Of a DNA stretch of 64,000 bases, positions 8,079-17,148 are shown piece after piece. The stretch comes from Vulcanimicrobiota bacterium (lineage in GTDB: Bacteria; Vulcanimicrobiota; Vulcanimicrobiia; Vulcanimicrobiales; Vulcanimicrobiaceae): positions 1 through 64,000 of the forward strand of contig PMOS01000024.1 of NCBI GenBank assembly GCA_003161435.1, in the 5' to 3' direction. Within the stretch, counting starts at the first letter, position 1, and every line of letters begins with the position of its first letter. Both the position numbers and the translations under genes were made by a program. The notes under the pieces are model-generated. The model did no database searches and was not told the origin of the DNA. It worked only from the letters and a program-made list of their open reading frames with translations.

Positions 8079-9374
8079 ATGGCGTTCCACGACGGATTCG
8101 TCTCGCAGCTCGTCGGGCGCACGGCGGTGATCGACCGCGACGGTGCGCGCACCTCGGTCGGCCGCGTCATCGACTTCGTGGTGGAGCATCCCGAGGACAC
8201 GTTCCCGCGGGTGGACGCGGTTGCGGTCAAGACGCGCGACGGCCGCAAGCTCGCGCCGATCGCCGACGTGATCGAGATCGAAGACGACGGCACGCTGCTG
8301 CTCTCCGCCCCGCCGACGATCGACGCGCCGCCCGACGACGAAACCCTCTATTTGGTCGAGGACCTGTTCGACAAACAGATCGTCGACGTCGACGGCCGCA
8401 AGGTCGTGCGCATCAACGACCTCGAGCTCGCCCGCACCACCGGCGCGATTCGCGTCGTCGCCGCCGATATCGGCGTCGGCGGGCTGCTGCGCCGCTTGGG
8501 CGCAGGGCGCCTTGCGCCGGGTTTGGTTGCGCGCATCCCGCGCATGCTCATCGCCTGGGACAACGTCGCGCCGCTGCACGATCTCAATCCCCTGCGGATC
8601 CAGCTCTCGGTGAGCCAGGGACGGTTGGCCCGAATGAGGCCTTCCGATCTCGCCGACATCATCGGCGAGCTCTCGGCGCAGGACGCCGCCCGGGTCGTCG
8701 GCTCGCTCGACGACGAGCGCGCCGCCGATGCGCTCGAGCATCTCGATCCCGAGAGGCAGCGCGCGGTCATCGATGATCTCGGCACGGAGCGTGCCGCCGA
8801 CATCATCGAGGAGATGGACTCGGACGATGCCGCCGACTTGCTCGGCGACCTTTCCGCCGACAAGCAGCAAGAACTGCTGGCCGAGATGGATCCGCAGACC
8901 GCCGAAGAGCTGCGCGAGCTGACCACCTACGACGAGGACACGGCCGGTGGTCTGATGACGACCGAGTTCGTGTGGATCTACCCGCACCGCACGGTCGAGG
9001 CGACGATCCAAAAGATCCGGCAAATCGCGCCGGAAACCGAGTTCATCTACTACCTTTACGTCATCGATCAAGCGAAGAAGCTGCTCGGCGTGCTATCGCT
9101 GCGCACCCTGCTCCTCGCCGATCCCAGCGCCGCGATCCATTCGGTGATGGAATCGGACCTGGTGAGCGTCTCGACCGACACGTCGTCGGAAGACGTCGCT
9201 TCGACGATCGCCCGCTACGACTTGTTGGCCTGCCCCGTGCTGAGCCCGACCGGGAAGATGCTCGGGCTGGTAACGGTCGACGACGCGATCGACGCGATCC
9301 TGCCTGAACGCCTGAAGCGCAAGCTGCCGCGCTTCACGCGGCATCACCAGCGCAACGCCGAGAAGGTCGGCTGA
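8079..9374 (+). CDS. PRC-barrel / MgtE N-domain / CBS-pair protein (Mg2+ sensor-like, no channel domain)
   Basis: 431 residues. ATG 8079 is chosen because GGAGGGGGG lies nine bases upstream and just after the riboswitch terminator. Residues about 5-160 contain PRC-barrel-like beta modules (TAVIDRDGARTSVGRVIDF, then LFDKQIVDVDGRKVVRIND). Residues about 190-300 are the MgtE superhelical N domain (repeats such as AADIIEEMDSDDAADLLGDL). Residues about 300-415 are a CBS pair (GGLMTTEFVWIYPHRTVEAT; LLACPVLSPTGKMLGLVTVDD). The MgtE pore domain is absent, and the frame ends three bases before the NRAMP gene. It is probably a cytosolic Mg2+/nucleotide-sensing partner of that transporter, controlled by the M-box. 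Confidence 0.85.
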   Translation: MAFHDGFVSQLVGRTAVIDRDGARTSVGRVIDFVVEHPEDTFPRVDAVAVKTRDGRKLAPIADVIEIEDDGTLLLSAPPTIDAPPDDETLYLVEDLFDKQIVDVDGRKVVRINDLELARTTGAIRVVAADIGVGGLLRRLGAGRLAPGLVARIPRMLIAWDNVAPLHDLNPLRIQLSVSQGRLARMRPSDLADIIGELSAQDAARVVGSLDDERAADALEHLDPERQRAVIDDLGTERAADIIEEMDSDDAADLLGDLSADKQQELLAEMDPQTAEELRELTTYDEDTAGGLMTTEFVWIYPHRTVEATIQKIRQIAPETEFIYYLYVIDQAKKLLGVLSLRTLLLADPSAAIHSVMESDLVSVSTDTSSEDVASTIARYDLLACPVLSPTGKMLGLVTVDDAIDAILPERLKRKLPRFTRHHQRNAEKVG

Positions 9375-9377
9375 AGG

Positions 9378-10697
9378 ATGCCCGAGATCGACAAGCCGCG
9401 CGGCGCCGCCGCGCGGCCGAAGCTCGTCCGCACGCTGCTGATGTTCTTCTCCGTCATCGGCCCGGGAATCATTACCGCCAATGCCGACAACGACGTCGGT
9501 GGGATTCAGACGTACTCGATCGCCGGCGCGCAGTTCGGTTACTCGATGCTATGGCTGCTGATCCCAGTGACGGTCGCGCTGATCGTCACGCAGGAGATGT
9601 GCGCGCGAATGGGCGCCGTAACGGGGAAGGGACTCGCCGATCTGATCCGCGAGAACTTCGGCGTCAAGGTAACGACGATCGTGCTTCTGCTGTTCGTGCT
9701 GTCCGATCTCGGTAACACGGCGGCGGAGTTCGCCGGCATCGCGTTCGCCTCACCAGTGTTCCAGCAGTACGTGCCCTTTCTGACCAAGTACCTGCTCGTG
9801 CCGGCGGCGGCGATCTTCGTCTTCACCATGGTGACGCGCGGCAACTATCGGGTCGTCGAGAAAATATTCTTCGTTTTCTGCTTCGTCTATCTGGCGTATG
9901 TGATCAGTGGCTTCGTGGTGCATCCGCCGTGGGGTGAGGTGCTCAAAGCCACGGTCTTCCCGCATTTCACGCCGACGCAATCGTACCTCACCACCGCGAT
10001 CGCCGTGATCGGCACGACGATCTCGCCGTGGATGCAGTTTTACATTCAGTCAGCGGTAGTCGAGAAGGGTGTGCGCATCAAGGACTATCCGTACTCGCGG
10101 ATCGACGTGATCACCGGCGCAATCATCACCGACGTGATCGCGTTCTTCATCGTCGTCGCCTGCGCCGCGACGATCTACGTGCACAATGCGCACCTCGCGC
10201 CCGGCGCGCACCCGCTGGGCGTAAGCACCGCCGGCGACGTCGCGACCGCCTTGCAGCCCCTGGCCGGGAAATACGCCTCGCTGCTGTTCGCGCTCGGCCT
10301 GCTCAACGCAGCGATTTTCACCGCGTCGATCCTGCCGCTCTCGACGGCCTACTATGTTTGCGAAGCGTTCGGGTTCGAATCGGGCGTGGAGAACTCGTTC
10401 CGACAGGCACCCGTTTTCTACGGTTTGTACGCGGGCCTCATCGTGATCGGCGGCGGCATCGTACTGGTCGCGTCGGATGCGTTCCAGAACGTGATCATTT
10501 TCTACTCGCAGGTGCTCAACGGTGTATTGCTGCCGCTGGTTCTCGTGCTGATGCTGCTGCTCATCAACAAACCCCGGTTGATGGGGAAGTACACCAACAA
10601 CCTGGCCTTCAACGTGATCGCGTGGGGGACCGTCGTCACCGTCGGCGGGCTGACGGTGCTGTCGACGGTTCAGCTCATCTTGGGCGGAGGCGGCTAG
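9378..10697 (+). CDS. NRAMP-family divalent metal transporter, probably Mg2+-related type
   Basis: 439 residues with about eleven hydrophobic segments. The family core is clear (VIGPGI at 27-31 and the following AGAQFGY). The metal site is not canonical. The first-helix DPGN of Mn2+/Fe2+ NRAMPs is replaced by DNDV (37-40), and the sixth-helix MPH region reads ISPWMQ (215-220), so the usual coordinating Met is missing. Such changes occur in NRAMP-related magnesium transporters. The M-box upstream and the MgtE-N/CBS partner three bases before support Mg2+ as substrate. Its stop codon overlaps the stop of the convergent protease gene. Confidence 0.88.
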   Translation: MPEIDKPRGAAARPKLVRTLLMFFSVIGPGIITANADNDVGGIQTYSIAGAQFGYSMLWLLIPVTVALIVTQEMCARMGAVTGKGLADLIRENFGVKVTTIVLLLFVLSDLGNTAAEFAGIAFASPVFQQYVPFLTKYLLVPAAAIFVFTMVTRGNYRVVEKIFFVFCFVYLAYVISGFVVHPPWGEVLKATVFPHFTPTQSYLTTAIAVIGTTISPWMQFYIQSAVVEKGVRIKDYPYSRIDVITGAIITDVIAFFIVVACAATIYVHNAHLAPGAHPLGVSTAGDVATALQPLAGKYASLLFALGLLNAAIFTASILPLSTAYYVCEAFGFESGVENSFRQAPVFYGLYAGLIVIGGGIVLVASDAFQNVIIFYSQVLNGVLLPLVLVLMLLLINKPRLMGKYTNNLAFNVIAWGTVVTVGGLTVLSTVQLILGGGG

Positions 10698-11941
10698 AGG
10701 GCGCCGGCTCCGTTGGGCGAGCCGTTTCCGGCCGGAGCGCTGTAGCCGGTCCCGGCTGCGCACAGGTACGTGCTGCACGCGCCGTTCCTGCCGGACGTTA
10801 CCGCGTTGAGCGCGGCGGCGTGCGCGTAGATGTACGACGCGTCGAGCAGCGTGCCTGTTCCGTTTCCGGCTAGCGCGATCGCGCCGGCGACGATCGGTGC
10901 CGCTGCGCTCGTTCCGCCGTAGGTGCGCCAACCCGGCGATTGCGAGAGATAGCTGTCGTAGACCGCGACGCCGGGGTTCGGGTCGGCGAAGGCGGCAATA
11001 TCGTTCGACGTGCGGTTCGCGCAGTCGGCGTCGTGCTGCCATGCGGGCTTCGCGATGTACGCGCTGCAACCGCCGCCGCTGCCGCTCCAGACCGTCTCCG
11101 ACCAGCCGCGCGCGCTGCCGTCGCGGACCAGCGAGGTCCCGCCGACGGCGATGACGCGCGATGAGGACGCCGGCCACTCCGCGGCCGCGCCCGTATCGCC
11201 GGCACCGAACACGAACGGCACGCCGATCGCGTACGCCGCGTCGTTTTCACCGCTCGACTCGCTCAAGGTGTAGCTGTCGCTGACGACGGTCGCGCCGCGC
11301 GCTACCGCGGTCTTGGCGGCAGCCAGCAGGTTTGCCGCGGAGTCGGACGTGGCTTCGACGACGACGATCTTGCAGTTCGGGCAGACCGCGGAGGCGAGCT
11401 GCGTGTCCATCGACGACTCCTGGCCCCAGCCTTGATTGCCTCCGAGCAGCGTGCCGAGCAGACCGGGACCGACCTTGGTGAAGCAGCCGTTTGCGGTGGT
11501 GCACGGCGGGAGGCCGAACTTCGCGCGGTAGACCGACAGGTCGGATTCGAGATCGGGGTCGTCGTACGCGACGGCGATGCCGATCTTCTGACCGTGGCCG
11601 GCGGTAGCCGACGACAAGCGGTACGCGCTCTGCAGATCGGCCGGATGAAGCCCGGGCAGGGCGGACGCCGCCGTCCCCGCCGGCAGCCCTTGCGGTCCGG
11701 TCCCCGGCAGCACGTGACACGTGATCCCGGCGGTGACGCCGCAGGCGAGGCCGGTCACGGCTCCGAGGAGGCCGCCCACGATGCTCACCGGTGTCGGCGA
11801 AGGCGACGGTTGGATCGGAACCGCCTTGAGCGTTTGGGCCTGTAGCAGGCCGCCGCCCGGGACGACGGCGCCGCCGGTTTGCGCGCATCCGGCCGCCGCG
11901 AACGCGACGGCGAGGGTAAGACACGGGAGCCCGAGCTTCAT
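10694..11941 (-). CDS. sedolisin-like (S53) serine protease lipoprotein
   Basis: 415 residues from ATG 11941, preceded by GGAAGGA. The lipobox AAGC puts the modified cysteine at C19, and a Pro/Ser-rich tether follows. HPADLQSAYRL (99-109) is the typical start of the sedolisin catalytic domain. The catalytic residues fit E175 and D179 (QESSMDTQLA), oxyanion D249 (FGAGDTG) and S345 (GGTSAAAP). The enzyme should cleave proteins outside the cell or in the periplasm. The usual sedolisin propeptide is missing or very short. A calcium-site DxxxG motif near the C-terminus was not identified. The stop codon overlaps that of the convergent NRAMP gene. Confidence 0.85.
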   Translation of the reverse strand: MKLGLPCLTLAVAFAAAGCAQTGGAVVPGGGLLQAQTLKAVPIQPSPSPTPVSIVGGLLGAVTGLACGVTAGITCHVLPGTGPQGLPAGTAASALPGLHPADLQSAYRLSSATAGHGQKIGIAVAYDDPDLESDLSVYRAKFGLPPCTTANGCFTKVGPGLLGTLLGGNQGWGQESSMDTQLASAVCPNCKIVVVEATSDSAANLLAAAKTAVARGATVVSDSYTLSESSGENDAAYAIGVPFVFGAGDTGAAAEWPASSSRVIAVGGTSLVRDGSARGWSETVWSGSGGGCSAYIAKPAWQHDADCANRTSNDIAAFADPNPGVAVYDSYLSQSPGWRTYGGTSAAAPIVAGAIALAGNGTGTLLDASYIYAHAAALNAVTSGRNGACSTYLCAAGTGYSAPAGNGSPNGAGAL

Positions 11942-12025
11942 GAGGTCCTTCCATGGAAACAACGAGCGCGTGGTGGGGCGCGCTCGTCCACGCTTCCAGC
12001 GTGCGATGCTGGTCCTTACCCGATA

Positions 12026-12964
12026 TTAGGTCTTTTGTCCTGCTACTAACGCAACCATTGCATCAACGATTTCGGGATCGAACTGGGTCCCGCGGTGGGC
12101 ATTCAGCTCCGCGAGAGCCTGGGACGGAGCCATCGGCAAGCGGTAGGGGCGCCGCCCGATCATCGCGTTGAAGCAGTCGGCGACCGCGACCACGCGCGCC
12201 ATCACGGGGATCGCCGACGCCGGCAACTGGTCTGGGTAGCCGCGGCCGTCGAGGCGTTCGTGGTGGCTGCGCACGGCGGGCGCGAAGGCGCGCAGCGCCG
12301 GAATCTTGCGCACGATCGCCTCGCCGGCCGCCGCGTGCGCGCGCATTATCGTCCATTCACGCTCGTCGAGCGCCCGGGGCGCGTTGAGCACGGCCAGCGG
12401 CGTGGCGACCTTTCCGATGTCGTGCAGCAGCCCGCAGCGGCGGGCGAAGGTGATGCCGGAAGCATCCAGACCCAGGCGCCGCCCCAGCCGCGCGCACCAC
12501 GCCGCGACCGCCCGCGAGTGCTCGGAGGTGAGCGGATCGCGAGCCTCGAGCTGGCCGATGAGCGCGTCGATGCGCGCGTCGACCTCGTCGAGCGGTTCGT
12601 CGGCGACGCGGGTCAGCGGCCGCCACGCCAGTTCGACGACCTGTCGCACATCATCGGCGAGCGCATCGACCGCCGTTGCCGGCGGGGACGCTCCACCAAG
12701 GTCACGGGCCGTGCGCGCGAGGGCTTCGGGAAGCTCTAACAGCGTACCGCGCAGGGCCGTGACGTCACCGTAGGAAGCGCAGATGTCGCCGAGCCAGACG
12801 AGCAAGTCGGCTCGACCGTCCGCGGCGGGTTCGCCGACGACCCGGCGGACGAAGGCGTCCACGACGGCGCCCGAGATCGTCGGGGCATTCGAACGCAAGA
12901 GGCGGCGGCGCACCGCTGCCGCGAGGGGCGCCGCTTGGTCGGCCGGGACGTGCCACGGCGTCAT
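12026..12964 (-). CDS. HD-GYP domain cyclic-di-GMP phosphodiesterase
   Basis: 312 residues. The N-terminal 125 residues are helical and unrecognised. The HD-GYP domain (about 125-310) has HDIGK at 181-185, HAAAGE at 210-215, HHERLDGRGYP at 234-244 and DCFNAMIGRRPYR at 263-275. All metal and GYP residues are present, so it is probably active in hydrolysing cyclic-di-GMP. There are no membrane segments. Its ATG overlaps the stop of the upstream MalT-like ATPase gene as ATGA, so the two are translationally coupled and the ATPase protein may control it. It may affect motility or surface proteins, but nothing here links it directly to the flagellin. Confidence 0.9.
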   Translation of the reverse strand: MTPWHVPADQAAPLAAAVRRRLLRSNAPTISGAVVDAFVRRVVGEPAADGRADLLVWLGDICASYGDVTALRGTLLELPEALARTARDLGGASPPATAVDALADDVRQVVELAWRPLTRVADEPLDEVDARIDALIGQLEARDPLTSEHSRAVAAWCARLGRRLGLDASGITFARRCGLLHDIGKVATPLAVLNAPRALDEREWTIMRAHAAAGEAIVRKIPALRAFAPAVRSHHERLDGRGYPDQLPASAIPVMARVVAVADCFNAMIGRRPYRLPMAPSQALAELNAHRGTQFDPEIVDAMVALVAGQKT

Positions 12965-15291
12965 GCGCGCCGCCCCGGTAGCGCGGCGAAGAGCTTCGCC
13001 ATCCCGGCCAGCTCCTGTCGACCGAGGTCGTCGAGAGCGTCGAGCAGCGTCGCCGCCTCAGCCTCTCCGCGCCGGTGCGCGACGACCGCATCGACCGCGC
13101 GCGCCAGCGTCCCCAGCCGGCCGGCCGGCGTGATGACGCGTTGCGGCGCGGGCCGGCCGATGAGCTCGGCCGCGAGGCGCCCGAGGATCGCGCCGCGGAC
13201 GGCATGGTCGGTCGCGTCCTCGTCACGCCCGAACGCGTCGTCGAACCGGTGGAGCGCGTCGGCTGCGGCGTCACGCAGACCGGCCGCGCTCGCGTACAGT
13301 GCGATCTCCGCCCAGCGCAAGGCTTCGCGCCCTGCCGGCGTCTGATGCGGCCCGCTCGGCGCGAGGATCTCGTACGCCGAGTCGAACGCTCCGCTCCACG
13401 CTTCGACGAGCGCGCGCGACGGAATCAACCCTTCGAGGGCGGCCGACGCACCGTAGTGCACGTCGAACTCGCGCAGATCGCGTTCCAGCCGCTCGATCGC
13501 GACGAGATCGCCACGCTCGACCTGCAGTTCGTACGCCGCGGCCAGCGCGTAGAGCTGAAAGTCGAGATTGCCCGACCGCACCGCGCATTCGCCGAGCCGT
13601 CCTAGACACTCCAGGCTCTCGGACGGCCCGGCATCCTCGTACGCGATGTTGTAGAGTACGCTGTACGCGCCGAACGCGACGACGTACAAGCTCGTCTGCT
13701 CGGCGAGCGCGCCGCCTTCGGTCGCGTACTCGCGCGCCCGCTCGCGATCACCCGCGTACAGCTCGACGTACGACGCCCGCGTCAGGAGAGACGCGCGCGC
13801 CGCGGCGTCGAGTTCTCCGGCGCGAGCCAGCGCGCGTCGCAGCGCCGCGTGCGCGTCGTCGGGCCGCTGTGCGATCAGATACGATTCGGCCAGCACCGCC
13901 AGGATCGCCGAACGCTGCGCCTCCGCCAGCGTTTCGTCGTCTGCGTACGGCTCCAGGAGCTCGACCGCGTCGGCGCGACCGCGGCGCACGAGCTCGCGCG
14001 CGAGCCGGTACGCCGCTTCCGCCGAGATGGCGCGCGATTCGGCGCGCGCGATCGCATGCCTGAACCACGCTTCCGACGTATCGGTGCGGCCGAGGCGCGA
14101 CTCGCGGGTCGCGCGTAACAGGACGACGACCGCATCGTCGATCTCAGCGGGCAGCAACTCGAGTGCGGCCTCGACGGCGTCCGTGTCCCCGCGGTCTTCG
14201 AGATCGAGGCCATGCAGCCGCAAGAGCTGGTGCACGCGGCCCAACAGGTTCGCGGTGCCGGCCAGATCGAGCGCCTCGCGAACCCGTCCGGTGAGCTCCA
14301 GCGCGTCGACCGTGCGCTCCGCGGTGCGCCGGTACGCTGCGGGATTCGCACGGAGCGCGGCTTGCGCGCGGACGCGCAGTGCGTCGTCGTAGCGATAGCC
14401 TTCCGCTTGCGACCGCACGGCCAAACCGCCGAGCCGCGAGCTCGTGCCGAGCAGCGGGTTGAACGGGATCCCGATCGCCACGAGCACACGGTCGTCGAAC
14501 GACGGCAGCAAGCACGTCTCGAGCACGTACGCGCGCTCCTCCGGCGTCAAGCTCTTGAACAAGGTTTCGTCCGGATCGTCGTCGGACGGCGGCGCACCGG
14601 TGCGCAACGCGTAGAGCAACTCGAACGCTCGCCCGTTCGACGCTTCGACGATCCGCGCCAGCGCGGATTCGTCGCCTCCGAAATCGAGACGTCGGGCGGC
14701 ATCCCGCACCTCCGCCGCCGTCCAGCGCAACGCGTTCGCGTCGATCGGCAGCGCGATCACGTCATCGGCGAACCAACGCGGGATCGGCAGGTCGGCGTCG
14801 TCGCGCGTACCGAGCACGAGATGCGGCGCAGCCGTCCCGGACGTCGCCAGCGCCTCGGCGAACTCGGCGAAGACGCGCGCGTCGTCACCCAGCCGATCGA
14901 TCGAATCGATGACCAGCGTGACGCCGCTGCGTTCGAGGTGCCGGCCCAGCCAGTGCGCCAACGACTTGGCGCGATCGCCGCGTTCCGCGGCGCGCGCGTA
15001 CGCTCCGGCAAAGGTCAGCCGGGGACCCGGTAGGACGAAGCGCAGCGCTTCGCACAGCGCGCGCACCGCACCACGAAACGTGGCGGCGTCGCGGCCGATA
15101 TCGACCAGCACCGCCTTTTCGTGCCGGGCCGCGAACGCGCGCAAGAGCGCGCTCTTGCCGAATCCGGCAGGCGCGACGACGACCGCGATCGGCCGCCGCG
15201 CCGCATCGCGCAGTTGCGCCAAGGCGCGCGGTCGAATCGCCTTCGCCTTGCGAACGGCACTTGCGTGCGGCTGTCTGCGTGCTCCGAGCAT
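12961..15291 (-). CDS. MalT/LuxR-type signalling ATPase without HTH
   Basis: 776 residues from ATG 15291 (GGAAG upstream). The Walker A motif APAGFGKS is at 40-47. VTLVIDSIDRLGDD resembles a Walker B strand, and HLVLGTRDD resembles sensor motifs of STAND ATPases of the MalT class. From about residue 330 on it is an alpha-helical repeat (TPR/MalT sensor-like) region rich in Ala, Arg and Glu. The C-terminus lacks the LuxR helix-turn-helix, so it is unlikely to bind DNA itself. It ends in an ATGA overlap with the HD-GYP gene, suggesting a ligand-sensing module that works with that phosphodiesterase. The open frame upstream of 15291 overlaps the PucR and glutamine synthetase genes in antisense and is not part of the gene. 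Confidence 0.8.
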   Translation of the reverse strand: MLGARRQPHASAVRKAKAIRPRALAQLRDAARRPIAVVVAPAGFGKSALLRAFAARHEKAVLVDIGRDAATFRGAVRALCEALRFVLPGPRLTFAGAYARAAERGDRAKSLAHWLGRHLERSGVTLVIDSIDRLGDDARVFAEFAEALATSGTAAPHLVLGTRDDADLPIPRWFADDVIALPIDANALRWTAAEVRDAARRLDFGGDESALARIVEASNGRAFELLYALRTGAPPSDDDPDETLFKSLTPEERAYVLETCLLPSFDDRVLVAIGIPFNPLLGTSSRLGGLAVRSQAEGYRYDDALRVRAQAALRANPAAYRRTAERTVDALELTGRVREALDLAGTANLLGRVHQLLRLHGLDLEDRGDTDAVEAALELLPAEIDDAVVVLLRATRESRLGRTDTSEAWFRHAIARAESRAISAEAAYRLARELVRRGRADAVELLEPYADDETLAEAQRSAILAVLAESYLIAQRPDDAHAALRRALARAGELDAAARASLLTRASYVELYAGDRERAREYATEGGALAEQTSLYVVAFGAYSVLYNIAYEDAGPSESLECLGRLGECAVRSGNLDFQLYALAAAYELQVERGDLVAIERLERDLREFDVHYGASAALEGLIPSRALVEAWSGAFDSAYEILAPSGPHQTPAGREALRWAEIALYASAAGLRDAAADALHRFDDAFGRDEDATDHAVRGAILGRLAAELIGRPAPQRVITPAGRLGTLARAVDAVVAHRRGEAEAATLLDALDDLGRQELAGMAKLFAALPGRRA

Positions 15292-15407
15292 CCGTGTCTT
15301 CCGTCCCTGGTGGCCAGGGTCGATAGTACCAAAATGCACGGTCGGGGCGGAGATCCCGCGCAGCGACTTAACCGAGCCTTCGCAATCGGTTCGCGCCTTC
15401 GGCGCTC

Positions 15408-15755
15408 CTAGATGCCGGCGTACCCGGCCCGGACCGCCCCTTGGCCGACCGCGAAGGCGATCAGGAGCAACAGCGACGAGACGCCGGTCACGAGCAGGAT
15501 CGTGCGCCGCTCGCTGCCGCGGCGGGCCATCGCGTTGGCCACCATGTAGCCGACCCACGCCAGGATCGCCAACCCGTAGTGGTACCAGGGGACCTTGAGG
15601 CCCTCGACCATCAGCACCACGCCGAGCGCCAGTTGGAGCGTCACGACGTACAGGGTGATGCGCCGGCCTGGTCGCTGCCAGACGGCCAGCACCGCCAGCG
15701 CCACGACAACGGTCCCGATCCAAAGATGCAACGTCAGGAGGTTCACGCCGAGCAT
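15408..15755 (-). CDS. small four-helix membrane protein of unknown function
   Basis: 115 residues from ATG 15755. Four hydrophobic segments are visible: LLTLHLWIGTVVVALAVLAV, ITLYVVTLQLALGVVLMVEG, YGLAILAWVGYMVANAM and TILLVTGVSSLLLLIAFAVG. A His in helix 1 (LHLWIG) and a HYG before helix 3 could bind haem or metal, but no family was recognised. It is divergent from the PucR regulator, with 67 bases between starts, and lies 116 bases past the start of the ATPase gene on the same strand. The ribosome site is weak, so the start is moderately sure. Confidence 0.65.
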   Translation of the reverse strand: MLGVNLLTLHLWIGTVVVALAVLAVWQRPGRRITLYVVTLQLALGVVLMVEGLKVPWYHYGLAILAWVGYMVANAMARRGSERRTILLVTGVSSLLLLIAFAVGQGAVRAGYAGI

Positions 15756-15822
15756 TTTCGCTGCTCGGGCACGATCGACTCCCGGGCCGGAAGTGGCGAA
15801 GCGACACCGCGCTTTTGTGCAT

Positions 15823-17142
15823 ATGGCTAACCGGCACTCGGTGCACCGATCGGTGCCGATCCTTCCGTCCGCAGGAGCGGGGCGCCGGCACGGAAACCTT
15901 CGGAACTTGCAGGACGACATTGCGGTCCCCGTTCGGCCGCTGCGCCGCGATCGCTCGGAAGCGTTGCTCGCCTTCGCCGAAGCGCTGGCCCGCGTCGCCG
16001 CGAGCGGCGGCGGAGCGCAGGCCCTGGCCGGTCATCTCGCCGCTGCGATCGACGCAGCGGTGCTGGTCGAGGACGCGCAATGGCGGCACCTCGCCGTCGC
16101 CGGGACCGGCGAGCGGGCGATCCCGCCGTCGGTGCGCGACCTGCTGCCCAAGGATGCCGACGGCGAGGAGAGCGTCGCGCTCGCCTCGCCCGGGATGCCG
16201 CGGGCCCGCGCCTATCCGTTGCGCGCCGGTGAGGCACGGCTGGGCTGGCTCTCCGTCTTCCCGACCGGCACTCGCAGCCTCGAGGAACGCACCGGTCTGA
16301 TCCGGCTGACCGCCTTGCAGATCGCAGTCGAGCTCTCGCGCGACGCGGGCGGCGGACGCGGCCGGCGGCGCGGCTTCTGGGATCGCCTGCTGGCCCGCGC
16401 CTACGAAGATCCGCTCGAAGCGCGCGAGGACGCGCAGGCGCGCGGCATCGCGCTCGCGCCCGGCTACGTCGCGGTCGCCGTCGAGGGCGAAGGCCTCGAC
16501 GAGACGGTCGCCGCGCAGCGGAACGCCGAGATCCGGCGGGTCTGCCTGGACACGCTGGGATCGCGTACCGGCGACGTCGTCGTGGTAGAGCGTGGCGGCG
16601 GGTTCTTCTTCCTCGTCCCGGCGCCGCTCGAGGTCGACGCCGCCAACGCGCGCACCGCGGCGACGATGATCCCGCGCGGGATGCACCGCGCCGGTCTCGA
16701 CGTCAAAGTGGTCGGCGGGGTCGGGCGGCACGCCGAGATGATCGGCGTGGCGCGCAGCGTCGACGAAGCGCACGAGGCGATGATCATCGCGCGCCGCATG
16801 TTCGGCGGCGGCCGCGTGATCCCGTACGACGACCTCGGCGTCTATCCGCTGCTGCACCGCACCGGCGCGACGCGTGAGGACTGGCGGACCTTCGCGACGC
16901 GCGTGCTCGACCCGCTGCGCGCGTACGATGACAAACACCAGACCGAGCTGGTGCGCACGCTCAAACTGTTCTTCGACGTAGGGCAGAACATCAAAGAGGC
17001 CGCCGCGAAGTTGAACGTGCATCGGCACACGGTGTTCTATCGGCTGCGCCAGATCGGCGAGATCGGCCGGCTGGACCTGGATTCGCCGCACGATCAGCTC
17101 ACCGTTCGCGCCGCGCTCGCAGTCGATGAGCTCGACGGCTAG
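15823..17142 (+). CDS. PucR-family transcription regulator
   Basis: About 439 residues if ATG 15823 is the start; TTG 15907 is a possible later start, since the first 30 residues look unconserved. Residues about 45-200 form a GAF-like sensory part (AIDAAVLVEDAQWRHLAVAG). A middle GGDEF-like beta/alpha domain (about 210-340, GRHAEMIGVARSVDEAHEAM) is typical of PucR/CdaR proteins. The C-terminus carries the PucR helix-turn-helix (TLKLFFDVGQNIKEAAAKLN followed by VHRHTVFYRL). It sits six bases before a glutamine synthetase gene on the same strand, which points to control of nitrogen or amine metabolism. Confidence 0.85.
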   Translation: MANRHSVHRSVPILPSAGAGRRHGNLRNLQDDIAVPVRPLRRDRSEALLAFAEALARVAASGGGAQALAGHLAAAIDAAVLVEDAQWRHLAVAGTGERAIPPSVRDLLPKDADGEESVALASPGMPRARAYPLRAGEARLGWLSVFPTGTRSLEERTGLIRLTALQIAVELSRDAGGGRGRRRGFWDRLLARAYEDPLEAREDAQARGIALAPGYVAVAVEGEGLDETVAAQRNAEIRRVCLDTLGSRTGDVVVVERGGGFFFLVPAPLEVDAANARTAATMIPRGMHRAGLDVKVVGGVGRHAEMIGVARSVDEAHEAMIIARRMFGGGRVIPYDDLGVYPLLHRTGATREDWRTFATRVLDPLRAYDDKHQTELVRTLKLFFDVGQNIKEAAAKLNVHRHTVFYRLRQIGEIGRLDLDSPHDQLTVRAALAVDELDG

Positions 17143-17148
17143 CGGCGC

